Shown here: piece after piece, positions 12,547-22,747 of the stretch
Layout of the letters: each line of letters starts with the position of its first letter
How positions within the stretch are numbered: the first letter of the stretch is position 1
NCBI GenBank assembly: GCA_003415625.1
Contig: PYIU01000002.1
Span: forward strand, 1,674,001-1,738,000
Source of the DNA: Aquanectria penicillioides
Taxonomy: Eukaryota; Ascomycota; Sordariomycetes; Hypocreales; Nectriaceae
DNA: 64,000 bases
Direction: 5' to 3'
Notes under the pieces: generated by a model
Seen by the model: only the letters and a program-made list of their open reading frames with translations
What the model was told of the DNA's origin: nothing
The model's database searches: none
Position numbers and translations under genes: made by a program

Positions 12547-12834
12547 ATGTGGACTTTGAGTCGCTCTGGCTTCCTGGCTGTGTCGTGGTTAAAAAAAAAT
12601 ACAGCAGCCGATCGAGAATCTTCTACCGGGCGCAACCGGCACGATGGAGGCTATAACCATTGTACACTTAATGAATCTACGATTGAACGACGTGTGGAGT
12701 TGGACAGCCATTCGCTGAATGGTCACAATGGGATGAGAGGTTGGTGAATGGATAGCTGAGAACCCATAGATTGAGTCGAGTGATGCAACTTGTACGCTGT
12801 AAGGAGAAAAGCCAATTGAACAATACATGGATTC

Positions 12835-13578
12835 TTAAGCAAGGTCCGCCACAGACAGCACCCTGCCTCCTAGAGTGAACCCGTACGCAACGGCAGCAAG
12901 GAAAGTTGTGAGATTAACAAGGGAGGAAATTCCGTGAAGTATGCCGAACCTCTTGCTGAGGGCCTTCATCTCCTCCGAGTGAGGGCCTTCCGCAAACCAT
13001 TCCTTCCCGTCTCTCTTGGCTATGTCTAGGTTAGTATCTGCTCCAAATTCAGAAAATAGGCGGCTCTGCATACCCTGACCACGTCGATCCTTCATAGTCT
13101 TGGTCGTCAATGGGAGGAGGACGGCGTAGTTGATCAGGCCAGTCAGGAACATGGTCGCGATCGGGGCCAATGAATGCCAACGAGCAAAGTCGCTGAGGAG
13201 ACCGGAGATGCCGGAAGAGAGACCAATCAACGAATTTCCAGGGAATGTCAGGGCGATTACGACAGGCAGAGCTGTTTGCATGCCGAAGTAGATGGGGAAG
13301 AGTTTCTGCTGGATTGCTGAGAAAGCTGGCCGGTCAACAGTCTTAAACATGACGACGCCATTGATGAAGGTCTATTGAATTGTAAGATGATTGCCGATTT
13401 GAATTATAGAGGGAATTGAACTCTTACATGGAAGAATGAAGTTCCCAGAAGGGTTCCATACCTGCCAAATGGTTAGCCATTGCGCGACTACGAAGAGCGC
13501 AATGCTAAAGGAGAGTGCTTACGAGATGATGTGGTACGGAGCCACAGAGAAAACAACGGCGCTCACTGTACTCGCCAT
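12835..13578 (-). CDS. TMEM205-like membrane protein (DUF4149)
   Basis: Three exons (13578-13523, 13461-13428, 13371-12835) give 208 residues. The protein begins MASTVSAVVFSVAPYHIISY and then reads GTLLGTSFFHTFINGVVMFK, the conserved start of the TMEM205/DUF4149 domain. KLFPIYFGMQTALP follows, with further hydrophobic helices at about 70-90, 100-125 and 185-203. Human TMEM205 is a small multi-pass protein linked to trafficking and drug resistance; the fungal role is unknown. A soluble loop near 135-180 contains RHGIL-like charged residues (KRFGILHGISSLVNL). The gene is divergent from KU80, with 385 bp between start codons. Confidence 0.88.
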
Positions 13579-13963
13579 TTTACTGTTTTGAACACGATGA
13601 ATAATTGAAAATTGGAAGAGGAAATTCCAATTAGAGATCAACGGAGTGCTTTTGACGAAGTGGATAGCTTGATTGGAGGTACTCAATTCCGATGGATGAG
13701 GTGACGTCGGGCAAGTCTCCAACTCCTCAATAGCGAGGTCACATGACTTCGTGGCCAGAACGCGTGCCGCGCCACGGAACTCATCTCACTGCTTCAGCTC
13801 ATGGGGCCCTTCTGCCTAATTGAGGACCAGGATTCACTATGAGACTGCAACCACTTCTGAAAACCATTTAAATCGACGGACTTGGACAGGAATTCGAGGG
13901 CAAACCACTCTCTGCATTGATTTTTTTCAAATTTCCATTTTTACCCTCCCATCACCAACCAAG
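13579..13963. promoter_or_regulatory. Bidirectional promoter TMEM205-like / KU80
   Basis: A 385-bp interval between two divergent ATGs. It is AT-rich just upstream of KU80, with a T8 run followed by CCCTCCCATCACC. No specific transcription-factor site was assigned. Confidence 0.4.
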
Positions 13964-16416
13964 ATGGCAGAGAAGGAAGCGACCGTGTTTATCTTGGATC
14001 TGGGCTCATCCATGGCCCAGACTCACAGCGGCCGCTCAGAATCAGACCTCGACTGGAGCATGCGATATGTATGGGACAAGATCACCGATATCGTGGCTGC
14101 AAGTCGCAAGACACTGTGTGTCGGAGTCTTGGGACTGAGAACCGATGAGACAAACAACAAGCTGCAAGAAGATGAAGGGTATGAAAACATTTCTGTATTG
14201 CAGGAGCTGGGTCCCATGACAATGTCCTCTTTAAGGGAGTTACAAAACAAGGTCAAGCCGAGCAGCACCGAATTCGGCGATGCCATCTCAGCCATTGTCG
14301 TGGCTGTGGATATGATCGACACATTCACCAAAAAGCTCAAGTGGAATCGCAAAATCGTTCTCGTAACTGATGGGCAGGGCCTAATTGATGGCGATGACAT
14401 CAGCGATATTTCCAAAAAGATGAATGACTCCAACATTCAGCTAACCGTGCTGTAAGTTTTCTTTGATCATGTCAGATACCTCTGCTGACAACTCAGGGGC
14501 GTTGATTTTAATGATCCAGAATATGGATTCAAGGAAGAGGATAAGTCTGACCAAAAAGTTCGAATACTGAAGGAAGCCATTGTTGAGCCCAGAACTGACA
14601 GAATTTGTAGGCTACGAATGAAAAGACTCTTAGATCCCTAGTGAACGACTGCCAAAACGGCGTCTTTGCTTCTATTGTGGAAGCAATTGACGAGATTGAC
14701 ACTCCCAGGGTCAAATCTGTCAAACCTTACAAAACCTTCGATGGTCCTCTCACGCTTGGAGACCCGATAAAATTCCCCGCGGCGATGAATATTAACGTGG
14801 AAAGATATTTCAAAACTCATCTCGCCAGACCGCTCGCGGCAAGCACTGTGGTCGTCAAATCTGAGCAGGGCGCGGGCTCTCAAGAGGACCTGGACGGGGA
14901 CGTGATGGAAGGAGTTGAATTCTCCGCAGTGAAACAGGCTCGCTCATACAAGATTAATGACCCCGACGCGCCAGGCGGAAAGCGGGATGTCGAATTCGAC
15001 TCTCTTGCAAAAGGATTCGAGTATGGTCGAACAGCTGTGCACATCAGCGAGTCGGAGCACAACATCACGAAACTCGATACGGTCAAGACATTTTCAATCG
15101 TTGGATTTATCCCGTGGTCAAAGGTGAGATGATCTGAAACCGTAGGTGGGAACGCTACTAAACAAATATTGTAGTACGAACCATTCCTCAACATGGGCGA
15201 GGTTTGCGTCACTGTCGCCCGAAAGTCTGACACAAAGTCGGAAGCTGCTCTGTCGTCATTGATCTGGGCACTCATGGAGCTCGAGTCATATGCTGTCGCC
15301 CGAATTGTTCCCAAGGAAGGCAAGGATCCTTTGTTGGCGTTGTTGGCCCCCCATATTGAACCAGACTTGGAATGCCTGTACGATGTTCCGCTGCCATTTG
15401 CGGAAGATGTCCGCAGCTACCAGTTTCCTCCTCTGGACCGGGTTATTACTGTTAGTGGACAGACCCTCACCAAGCATCGGTTCTTGCCAACAGATGAACT
15501 CAATGCTGCTATGGATGACTATGTAGACGCTATGGATCTGTCGACATATGGCATTGATGATGAAGGGTATGTCAAACGTTCTGTGAGGGTGTCTTTGGCC
15601 ACTGACCTCTAAATAGAAACCCTGCCGAGTACGCTCCAATTGACGACACATATAACCCGGCTATCCATCGGATCAATCATGCCGTAAAGATGAGGGCGGT
15701 GCATCCAGAAAAGCCGGTACCGGATATTCCCTCCATTTTGCTGCGCTTTGCACAACCTCCCGAGGACTTGATCCAAAGAGTCCAGAGTAAAGTGGACGCC
15801 TTAATCGAAACTGCTGAGGTGAAGAAGGGTAAGTGGATTTGCGAACCCTACCAAGAACAAGAAAACTAATCAAGATATAAAGTACCACCGAAGGTCAAGG
15901 GTAAGCGTGCGAGAGACACAGTCAAGCCGATTTCCGGTCTTGATGTGGATGCACTTCTTGGCGAGGAGAAGAAGGGCCACATTGATCCCGACAATGCCGT
16001 TCCGGATTTCAAGCAGGCACTCGGTGCAACAGAAGAGCTTTCGGAAATCGAAGACGTTGCCAAACAGATGGGCGCAATAATAACCAATCACATCACCGAG
16101 AGTTTTGGAGACAGCCAATACGCCCAAGCTCTGGAGTGCCTGGGCGTGATGCGGGAGGAGCTCACCAACCTGGAGGAGCCAGGATTGTACAACACGTATG
16201 CGCGAGACATGAAGAAGCGGTTGCTCTCCGGCGCCCTAGGCGGTGACAGGCGGGACTTTTGGTTCAAGGTGAGGTGGTCAAGGCTCGGCCTGATCGACAA
16301 GAAGCAGTCGGAGGTGTCGACTGTCACGCCTGAGGAGGCAGATGAGGTAAGCATACTGTTTGCTTGGGTAGTCGAACGATACGCTAACAATGACGCAGTT
16401 CTACAAAACAAAATAG
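13964..16416 (+). CDS. KU80: Ku80 subunit of the Ku heterodimer
   Basis: Seven exons (13964-14451, 14497-14557, 14611-15123, 15175-15566, 15617-15828, 15883-16346, 16399-16416) give 715 residues, normal for fungal Ku80. An N-terminal von Willebrand A-like domain (ATVFILDLGSSMAQ ... KIVLVTDGQGLIDG, about 1-190) is followed by the Ku core beta-barrel (about 235-470) and a C-terminal helical Ku domain. With Ku70 it rings DNA double-strand ends, starts non-homologous end joining and helps at telomeres. Intron 2 uses the atypical donor GTTCGA; splicing it joins EEDKSDQK to ATNEKTLRSLVND. The last exon is only 18 nt (FYKTK, stop). The C-terminus lacks the animal DNA-PKcs-binding tail, as expected in fungi. 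Confidence 0.95.
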
Positions 16417-16934
16417 ATGGATGGTGTATTCTTCTGTGTAATTTTACGTTGTTGCGTCGAGTCATGTATTTGGACGGAATGGATTTCACCTGGGCGTTTA
16501 CCGCTGCATTCAGCTGCGGGTTGCCGAAAGAGGCTGTTTCATAGATTGATGGCGTTGCAAATCCCGCCACGTCCCGCAAACACGGAAACAAACTGTTGAC
16601 AGCATACGAGAAATGTTTTGGTCACATTAGCAGCTGCGTTTGCTTTCTTTGCCCACTCGTAGAAGATGATTGATTGTGTTACTTTGCGAATCACCGAGTG
16701 GGTCACTTGGTGTGGCCTCACTTCTATCTGAGTCCCAATCGTGCCTAAGATTGAATTCTAAAACCCCATTAGCAGCAGGTCGCACCTTCCTCCTGCAACC
16801 CGATCTTTTCTTGTTCCTCCACAGACTTCCAACAACCGACCAAAGAAAAAAAAAAAAAAAAACTTCATTCACCTCTTCGCCTACTGGGCGCACTGCTTGG
16901 CATTGCTGTCTTTATTGTCGAGCTCTGGTTCGCC
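16417..16934. other. Spacer KU80 / Gfd2-like gene
   Basis: Intergenic 518 bp with an A-run of about 17 near 16847-16862 just upstream of the next gene. No conserved frame was seen. Confidence 0.4.
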
Positions 16935-18575
16935 ATGTCTTTCACAACTCGGATGCAGGAACTCCAGGCGTTTCTAGGCAAAGGCGTGAGCCTAGTTGTC
17001 CCAAAGGAAGACGAAGAACAACCGCCAGAGATGGCGGCAAGGGAGCTGGAAGACAACATTGAGCCTGTCGTAGAAAAGAATGGGTTTCAAGATTGCTCTC
17101 AATCTGTCCTCAAGTCCCCCGAGTCTTCAAAGGTCGACGTAGCTCGAGAGCAAGAGCGGGCCTTACGACGCCAACAGGCATTTGATTCCTCAAACTTTCG
17201 CGTTGGCGAGCCTCTTGATCAGGATACGCTCTTCTGTCCCCTGAAGCTGATTATACAATATCCTGAACAATTTATTGGTAAAACCAACAAACCTCGAGTG
17301 CGTTTTTAATAATTTCACCTCGAATCTTCGGATTCCAAGCACTGACTATCGGTCAGGTGAAGCCCTTTTTTAATAGAATTTTGTTGGGCAGAACCTGGGA
17401 CTTGTAGGTAGTACCGCTTGTGATTTTCTGCTTAATGCTAATAATCGACAGCTTCTACCTTCATGACCCCGCGGAACCATTGAGAGATCCATGCCTATTG
17501 GTCCCCACGGCACAATTTGAAGTTCTTCTTGATGAGATCAACGCTGCGCTTGTAACATCCCTCAGAATCCCACTTGGGGGTAATGAGGAAAAATTTGGCA
17601 TGAGTTTTGGGCAAGGCGGCACACCTCGACCCAGGTATCTCCGGCGCTCCGAAGACGAATCTTCACTAGATATCCGACCTTGGCCGCAAATTAGCCAAAG
17701 CGACCTCGACGACTTTAACTCAGCAACTGAACAAATGAAAGACGACTGGTGGGCTAAAATGAGGATTGTCAAGACCGGGTGTGCTAGCAAAAAAGGTAAT
17801 AGTGAGAAAGCTGCTCGGAAAAGACGTGAACGGCAGCAGATGCTCCTCGACGCACAGGTATACCTTGGCCTAAAAGGCCCGCCACCAGTTGAAGATGTGG
17901 TGTTTATATGTGTTGACGTGGAGGCAATCGAAAGGCGACCCAATCCAATTTCCGAAGTAGGATTCGCAATTTTGGACACACGGGACATTCGCGGTATCAA
18001 GCCTGGCCAGTGTGGGCAGAACTGGCGGACTCTTATCAACTGCCACCATCTGAGAGTATGGGAATACTCGGGGCTAAGAAATTATCAATACGTACAAGGC
18101 TGCCCTGATGCTTTTGACTTTGGGTAAGGCGCCTGCACCGCCATTTCAAGGGGCCTTGATGCTGATGTGACCTAGTTCAAGCACATTTCCCCGGAAATCC
18201 GACCTCCGGAGGGACATCATGCAGATTCTTGCCCCTTACATCAACGATTCTCGAAACATTGTCATTGTTGGTCATGACATTTTTCAAGATATTCGATATC
18301 TATCAACACTTGATGTACATTTGCTTACATTGGCAAACACCGCTGGGCAAATCGACACTAAAGACATGTTCCAAGCTTGGCGCAACGAAACAAACCCACG
18401 TGGTCTGGGCAAAGTATTGACAGATCTAGAAATTCCACACAAGAACCTCCACAATGCTGGAAACGATGCATATTACACGGTCTGTGCAATGGTGGGGATT
18501 GCTTTGGAGCAGATCCGGGAGCATGAGGCCAAACTGAAGGAGAAAGAGGAAGCCCCAGCGGCACAGAACTGGTAA
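16935..18575 (+). CDS. Gfd2/YDR514C-like protein with DEDDh nuclease-fold domain
   Basis: Four exons (16935-17297, 17357-17403, 17452-18123, 18176-18575) give 493 residues. The N-terminal part includes CPLKLIIQYPEQFIGKTNKP, and the first splice gives WDFFYLHDP. The C-terminal domain is the one shared by yeast Gfd2 and YDR514C. FICVDVEAIERRPNPISEVG supplies an Asp-x-Glu motif I, VIVGHDIFQDIRYL motif II, and LHNAGNDAYYTVCAM the His/Asp of motif III. These are the DEDDh exonuclease signature residues, and all look intact. Gfd2 was linked genetically to the RNA export helicase Dbp5, so an RNA-related role is possible but unproven. The middle segment is highly charged (KKGNSEKAARKRRERQQ). Confidence 0.85.
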
Positions 18576-18912
18576 CCGCGAACCAAGGATGGAAGATGAT
18601 GATGAGAAGAGAGAAGGCTGGTGTCGCCACTGTATTTTTATGTATTTATACAACATTCGGCTCGACGGCGTACTCATCCCACCACCATGCTCTGTTTTAA
18701 GAGCTTCCGTATGAACCACTAAACGCCATCGCTATGGAAACAAGTATGGTACAGTATACACACACAGTGAGCCAGCCCCAAGTCGTAGCTTTGTCCGTTC
18801 ATCTGGTGCTGTCTGTCGTAGCGCCGTGGCATTTGATGGATTGCCTGGTAACAATCCAAGATGCGAAGACGCTGGGGTGGATTTTGTTGCTTGATCGTAG
18901 CGTGTAGGGAGA
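18576..18912. other. Convergent spacer Gfd2-like / PAM18
   Basis: A 337-bp region between two gene 3' ends. It holds presumptive 3' UTRs and nothing else recognisable. Confidence 0.4.
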
Positions 18913-19342
18913 TCAGCTGTTCTTATCTAGGAATTCCTTTGCTTCGTTGACCTTGGTAGCTAGGTAAGGGCTACCGCCTCGATCGGGGTGGTTCAGGAGC
19001 ATGAGGGTTCGGTGGGCCTTGCGGACCTTGTCCTTGGTGATGGAGCGCTCGCTGGGGCCTTGTTAGCGTATTGATGGCATCGCAAACGTGCCTGATGGGG
19101 CTTACTTGAGCGAGAGGATGAGGGAAGCCTCCTTCTTGGTCATCTTGGGCTCGAAGCCGCCCTTGTAAAAGGCCTTGCCCATGGCTCCGACGCCGCCGCG
19201 CGAACGTCGCCATGCGACCAGACCGGCTCGGCCCTGCAACTCCCTGTTAGAGGCAGATCGACGTTAAAATACGCATTCGGAATGGACCTACCAAGAAGGC
19301 TGCGACGGCGGCACCAGCGCCCCAAGCCATGACGGAAGCCAT
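18913..19342 (-). CDS. PAM18: Pam18/Tim14 J-protein of the mitochondrial import motor
   Basis: Three exons (19342-19292, 19233-19106, 19051-18913) give 105 residues. The N-terminus [20 protein letters not shown] is the short membrane anchor. The matrix part has [18 protein letters not shown] and then the J domain with HPD at 81-83 ([20 protein letters not shown]), ending KEFLDKNS. Pam18 stimulates mitochondrial Hsp70 ATPase at the TIM23 translocase, with Pam16 as partner. The length and the HPD-to-end sequence are typical, and both introns restore the conserved sequence exactly. The gene is divergent from RLP24. Confidence 0.96.
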
Positions 19343-19659
19343 TTTTTGTGATTGAAAATTGGTTGAGCCGGATAGAAGAATTGGACAGTTGGTGACTGGG
19401 GATTCTAGAGTCTTGATCGGCAAATCGGGAGTTGCTAAAGTTTTCCCAGAGCAAAGGCCGCCGGTGGCGGCGTGGACCGGAGGCACCGGGTAATTAGTTT
19501 GTCCGGATCCCTATCGATTACCACCGGGACCCACCAACCATGGGTGGTCGAACAAAAATTCTTGAGAGAGGGACGTAAAAGTGCGGTATCACCACCAGCG
19601 GGGCCGGGAAGTCGAAGAATTGAAGCAGTTTGGGTCTTGTCGACCACCACGGAGGCAAA
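19343..19659. promoter_or_regulatory. Bidirectional promoter PAM18 / RLP24
   Basis: A 317-bp divergent promoter between two housekeeping genes. No TATA box stands out, and no specific site was assigned. Confidence 0.4.
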
Positions 19660-20601
19660 ATGAGGTGAGTTTTTAGGAGAACCTGGCGAGGAGTAGGAAA
19701 GGCCCTTCGAAGTTGTGCAGCGCAAAGTTTTCTCAAATCCGATGCGTTGCTACCTGGCTGGGGAAGAGAGCCTGTGACTGTGTCTTGTGCTTCACCGACG
19801 ATGGCTAACCAATTGCTTCAGAATTGAGACCTGTTACTTCTGCAGTCGCCCTGCGTACCCTAGCAAGGGCATCACCTTTGTACGCAACGATGCGCGCGTT
19901 TTCCGCTTCTGCCGCAGCAAGTGCCACAAGAACGTACGTCTACAGAAACCTACAAGGACAAGAGATTACGATGCAGGGCTTGATGGATGATGGATGATGG
20001 ATGATGGATGTATGGATACATGGACGGACGGACGAATTGCTAATGAGGTGACCAACAGTTCAAGATGAAGCGCAACCCTCGCAAGCTCAAGTGGACCAAG
20101 GCTTTCCGAAAGGCTGCCGGCAAGGAGATGACCGTCGATTCGACGCTGCAGTTCGCCGCGCGCCGCAACGTTCCCGTGCGCTACGACCGCGACCTCATGG
20201 CCAAGACGCTCAAGGCTATGGAGCGTGTGTCCGAGATCCGCTCCCGCCGCGAGCGCGTCTTCTACAAGAAGCGCATGGCTGGCAAGAAGGAGCGCGAGCT
20301 GGCCATTGCCCGCAAGCTGGTCGCCGAGAACGAGCACTTGCTGCCCCGCCTTCGCGGTAGCGAGAAGCGCCGTCTCCGCGAGCAGGGTCTCACCGAGGAG
20401 GAGATCAACGAGATCGAGCCCGAGCGCGAGCACGCCAAGGTCTTTGGTGGCGAGAAGAAGCGTGTTGCTATTGCTCTGGAGAATGACGATGACGAGGATG
20501 ACGACGACGAGGTCGACGGCATGGAGGACGGCTCTGATGACGATGACGAAGACGACGACGATGAGGTCGACGTGGACGACATGGACATGGACGCCGACTG
20601 A
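19660..20601 (+). CDS. RLP24: Ribosome biogenesis factor Rlp24
   Basis: Three exons: a 5-nt first exon (ATGAG, 19660-19664), 19822-19933 and 20059-20601, giving 219 residues. The protein starts [20 protein letters not shown] with the eL24-type zinc-binding cysteines CxxC and [28 protein letters not shown] follows directly after the second intron. Rlp24 holds the place of eL24 on pre-60S particles and is released by the AAA-ATPase Afg2/Drg1. The C-terminus is extremely acidic (about 165-219). The tiny first exon is supported by the exact family start; without it there is no ATG in place. Intron 2 carries tandem ATGGATG-type repeats (about 19980-20012). Confidence 0.95.
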
Positions 20602-22747
20602 AGCAGAGGGTTTGCAAACTGCGATCCGAGAGCCTGAGGACGAAAAAAAAAAGCAGAGAGAAATTGCACATGTCCGGGAAGAAAGGCATTACGGGGGCGG
20701 GCGTTATTGGTGTTTTGATTCGAGGCATACCACGGGCGTTGGGATATACTAGCTTCTGGTACAGCGCAGCACAGTACCGTACAGTACAACAAGCGACGAG
20801 ATAGAGAGAGCAAGCTCTAGCTTTGTAACGAAGATGGTTCGGTCCGTTTGTTTTGAAGAAGGGGGGAGATTATGACAATGTCTCGACGCTCAAGGAATTG
20901 AGTGGTTTGGCAACTGGGTGATGGTGATTGGACGGGAAGCCAACCACGACCACCAGGACAATCCAGTCAGCTGGCCCTACCCCCCCCTTGAGGCTTGAGG
21001 TGTCTCGTGTCTTTTCCGTGGTGAGGGTGGAGGGAGGTGGTGTCTGGACGATAAGAAAATGAAGGCGGATTTGAAATTAAAACAAAGATTAGTTCTCTCT
21101 CTTCCTTTTGATTACGGACAAATAGAGTTTTGGTGACTTCGCACGGGACTACAATGAGAAATGATATGTGAGTGCGTGCGTGCGTGCGTGTGTGAGTGTG
21201 TTTGTGTGTGTCCATCTGCGCTGGAACAGGACGAAGGCAGCAGCAGCAGCGTGAACAACATAGACAGACGATTCTGAAGTGTGTGGATTATTTATACATG
21301 CTCGTTCTGACTCCGGAATTGCGGCATCATAGCAAAAATAAACGGCAAATCGATGTCTCTCCGCTCCCCCATCTCGGAAAAACATGTCCACGAAACAAAC
21401 CCAATGGCCCTAAAAGAAGAGTCACACGACACAGAGCGCAGCCTCATTCTCTCATGCTTCCCATGCTCCACACACGCATACCTATTACGGTATTCACTCA
21501 TTATCCGTATCAAGGGAGACTTTGGCGATCCCTGGCGCTGGCCCCATCCGTCTGAAGCATTCTTCCTTTGGGACCCTGATATTAGTTGACAATCCCTTGT
21601 CCACAGTCGGGCCAGGGGGGTCCCCAACGGCGTTCAGGGGTCCGGCGAGCGAGCGTTGATAAGCCCGCCGGCAAGCCAGCAAAGGCGGTTGAGCGCGACA
21701 ACTTCCTAAGAGAGCTAATCTCGGACGCCGGACGCATACCAGCAGCAGTACGTTGTCGTGGTTGAAGTCTAGGTCCGGGGGAAGAAGGCCTTGTTCCGGG
21801 GATTTGTTTTAATTTTTTTTTATTTTCCTTCTATGTACAGTACTCTTAGTGGCAGCTGGTTCAATAATATACCGCATCGCCGAGCACCATGCCGTTGTCC
21901 GTGCCGAATCGCATCGAACCGCGGGCCACACCTGCGCTGCCCAGCTTATCATTGCGCCCTGCATGTCTCACGCAGCTGGGCAATCAATGGCCCAATATCG
22001 GCCGGCTGCCAGCCCGGATTCCCAACTCGCTCCGAGCCCCAGAAGTGGGACTGGAGATTGCTTCGCTTTAGTTGCTTTGCCTTGCTTTGCTCTGCCATAC
22101 TTGCGCCTTATTAGCTCCGGGCGGGTGGGTGAGCTGGAGCGGGAGCTTGCTGGAGCTGGGGCCGCATGCACAATCTCTCACACTCACACATAAACGCACA
22201 CACTCACGAGGTATGGCGCGACACACACACACACACACACACTCGCCGGCTGCCCGTAGCGTAGACTCAAGTATGGGGGAGACACCCTGTTTGCTCCTCG
22301 AGAGACTTTTCCCCGGATTCCCTCCTCCCCGTCCTGATCTTAGGCAAAGGAGTCTTGGCTGTGCTCCTCGTTTCTTCCCTTTCACCCCGTCTCTTCTCTT
22401 CCCTCGCTGAATGAGACAGCTGCACCGTGACGCTGGTTGTCCCCATCAAAGTAACACGGAAGTGAGTGAGCGAGTGAGAAAGAGAACGAGAACGAGAAAG
22501 AGAAAGAGAAAGAGAGAGAGAAAGAGAGATAGGGCGGAACACATCCCTGTCCAACTCGGCATGTGGCGTCTCTCCCACCGATAACCTACCCCCCGTATAA
22601 TTGCTTTTTGCCGTCGCTGTCAACTCGACTGCCTGATCCAAAAGTCCTTGAGCCCGTCTGCTCAATTTCTCTCCTTCTCCATTTCCATTCTTGATAACCC
22701 CACAAGTTTTTCTTCTGTTCCTGGGGAGAAGGTCGAAGGTATCCGCC
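20602..22747. other. 2.1 kb spacer with simple repeats
   Basis: No credible gene. It contains GTGC/GTGT tracts near 21170-21210, a dinucleotide AC run at 22221-22242 and a purine-rich GA/AAG tract at about 22475-22530. The final 60 bp before the hydrolase ATG are CT-rich (promoter-like). Confidence 0.55.
22221..22242. repeat. (AC)11 microsatellite
   Basis: An uninterrupted AC dinucleotide run in the RLP24-hydrolase spacer. Confidence 0.9.

Noticed and set aside
20262..20813. 183-codon Ser-rich minus-strand frame
   Set aside because: It is the antisense of the acidic tail of RLP24; the serine runs are the complement of GAC/GAT repeats.
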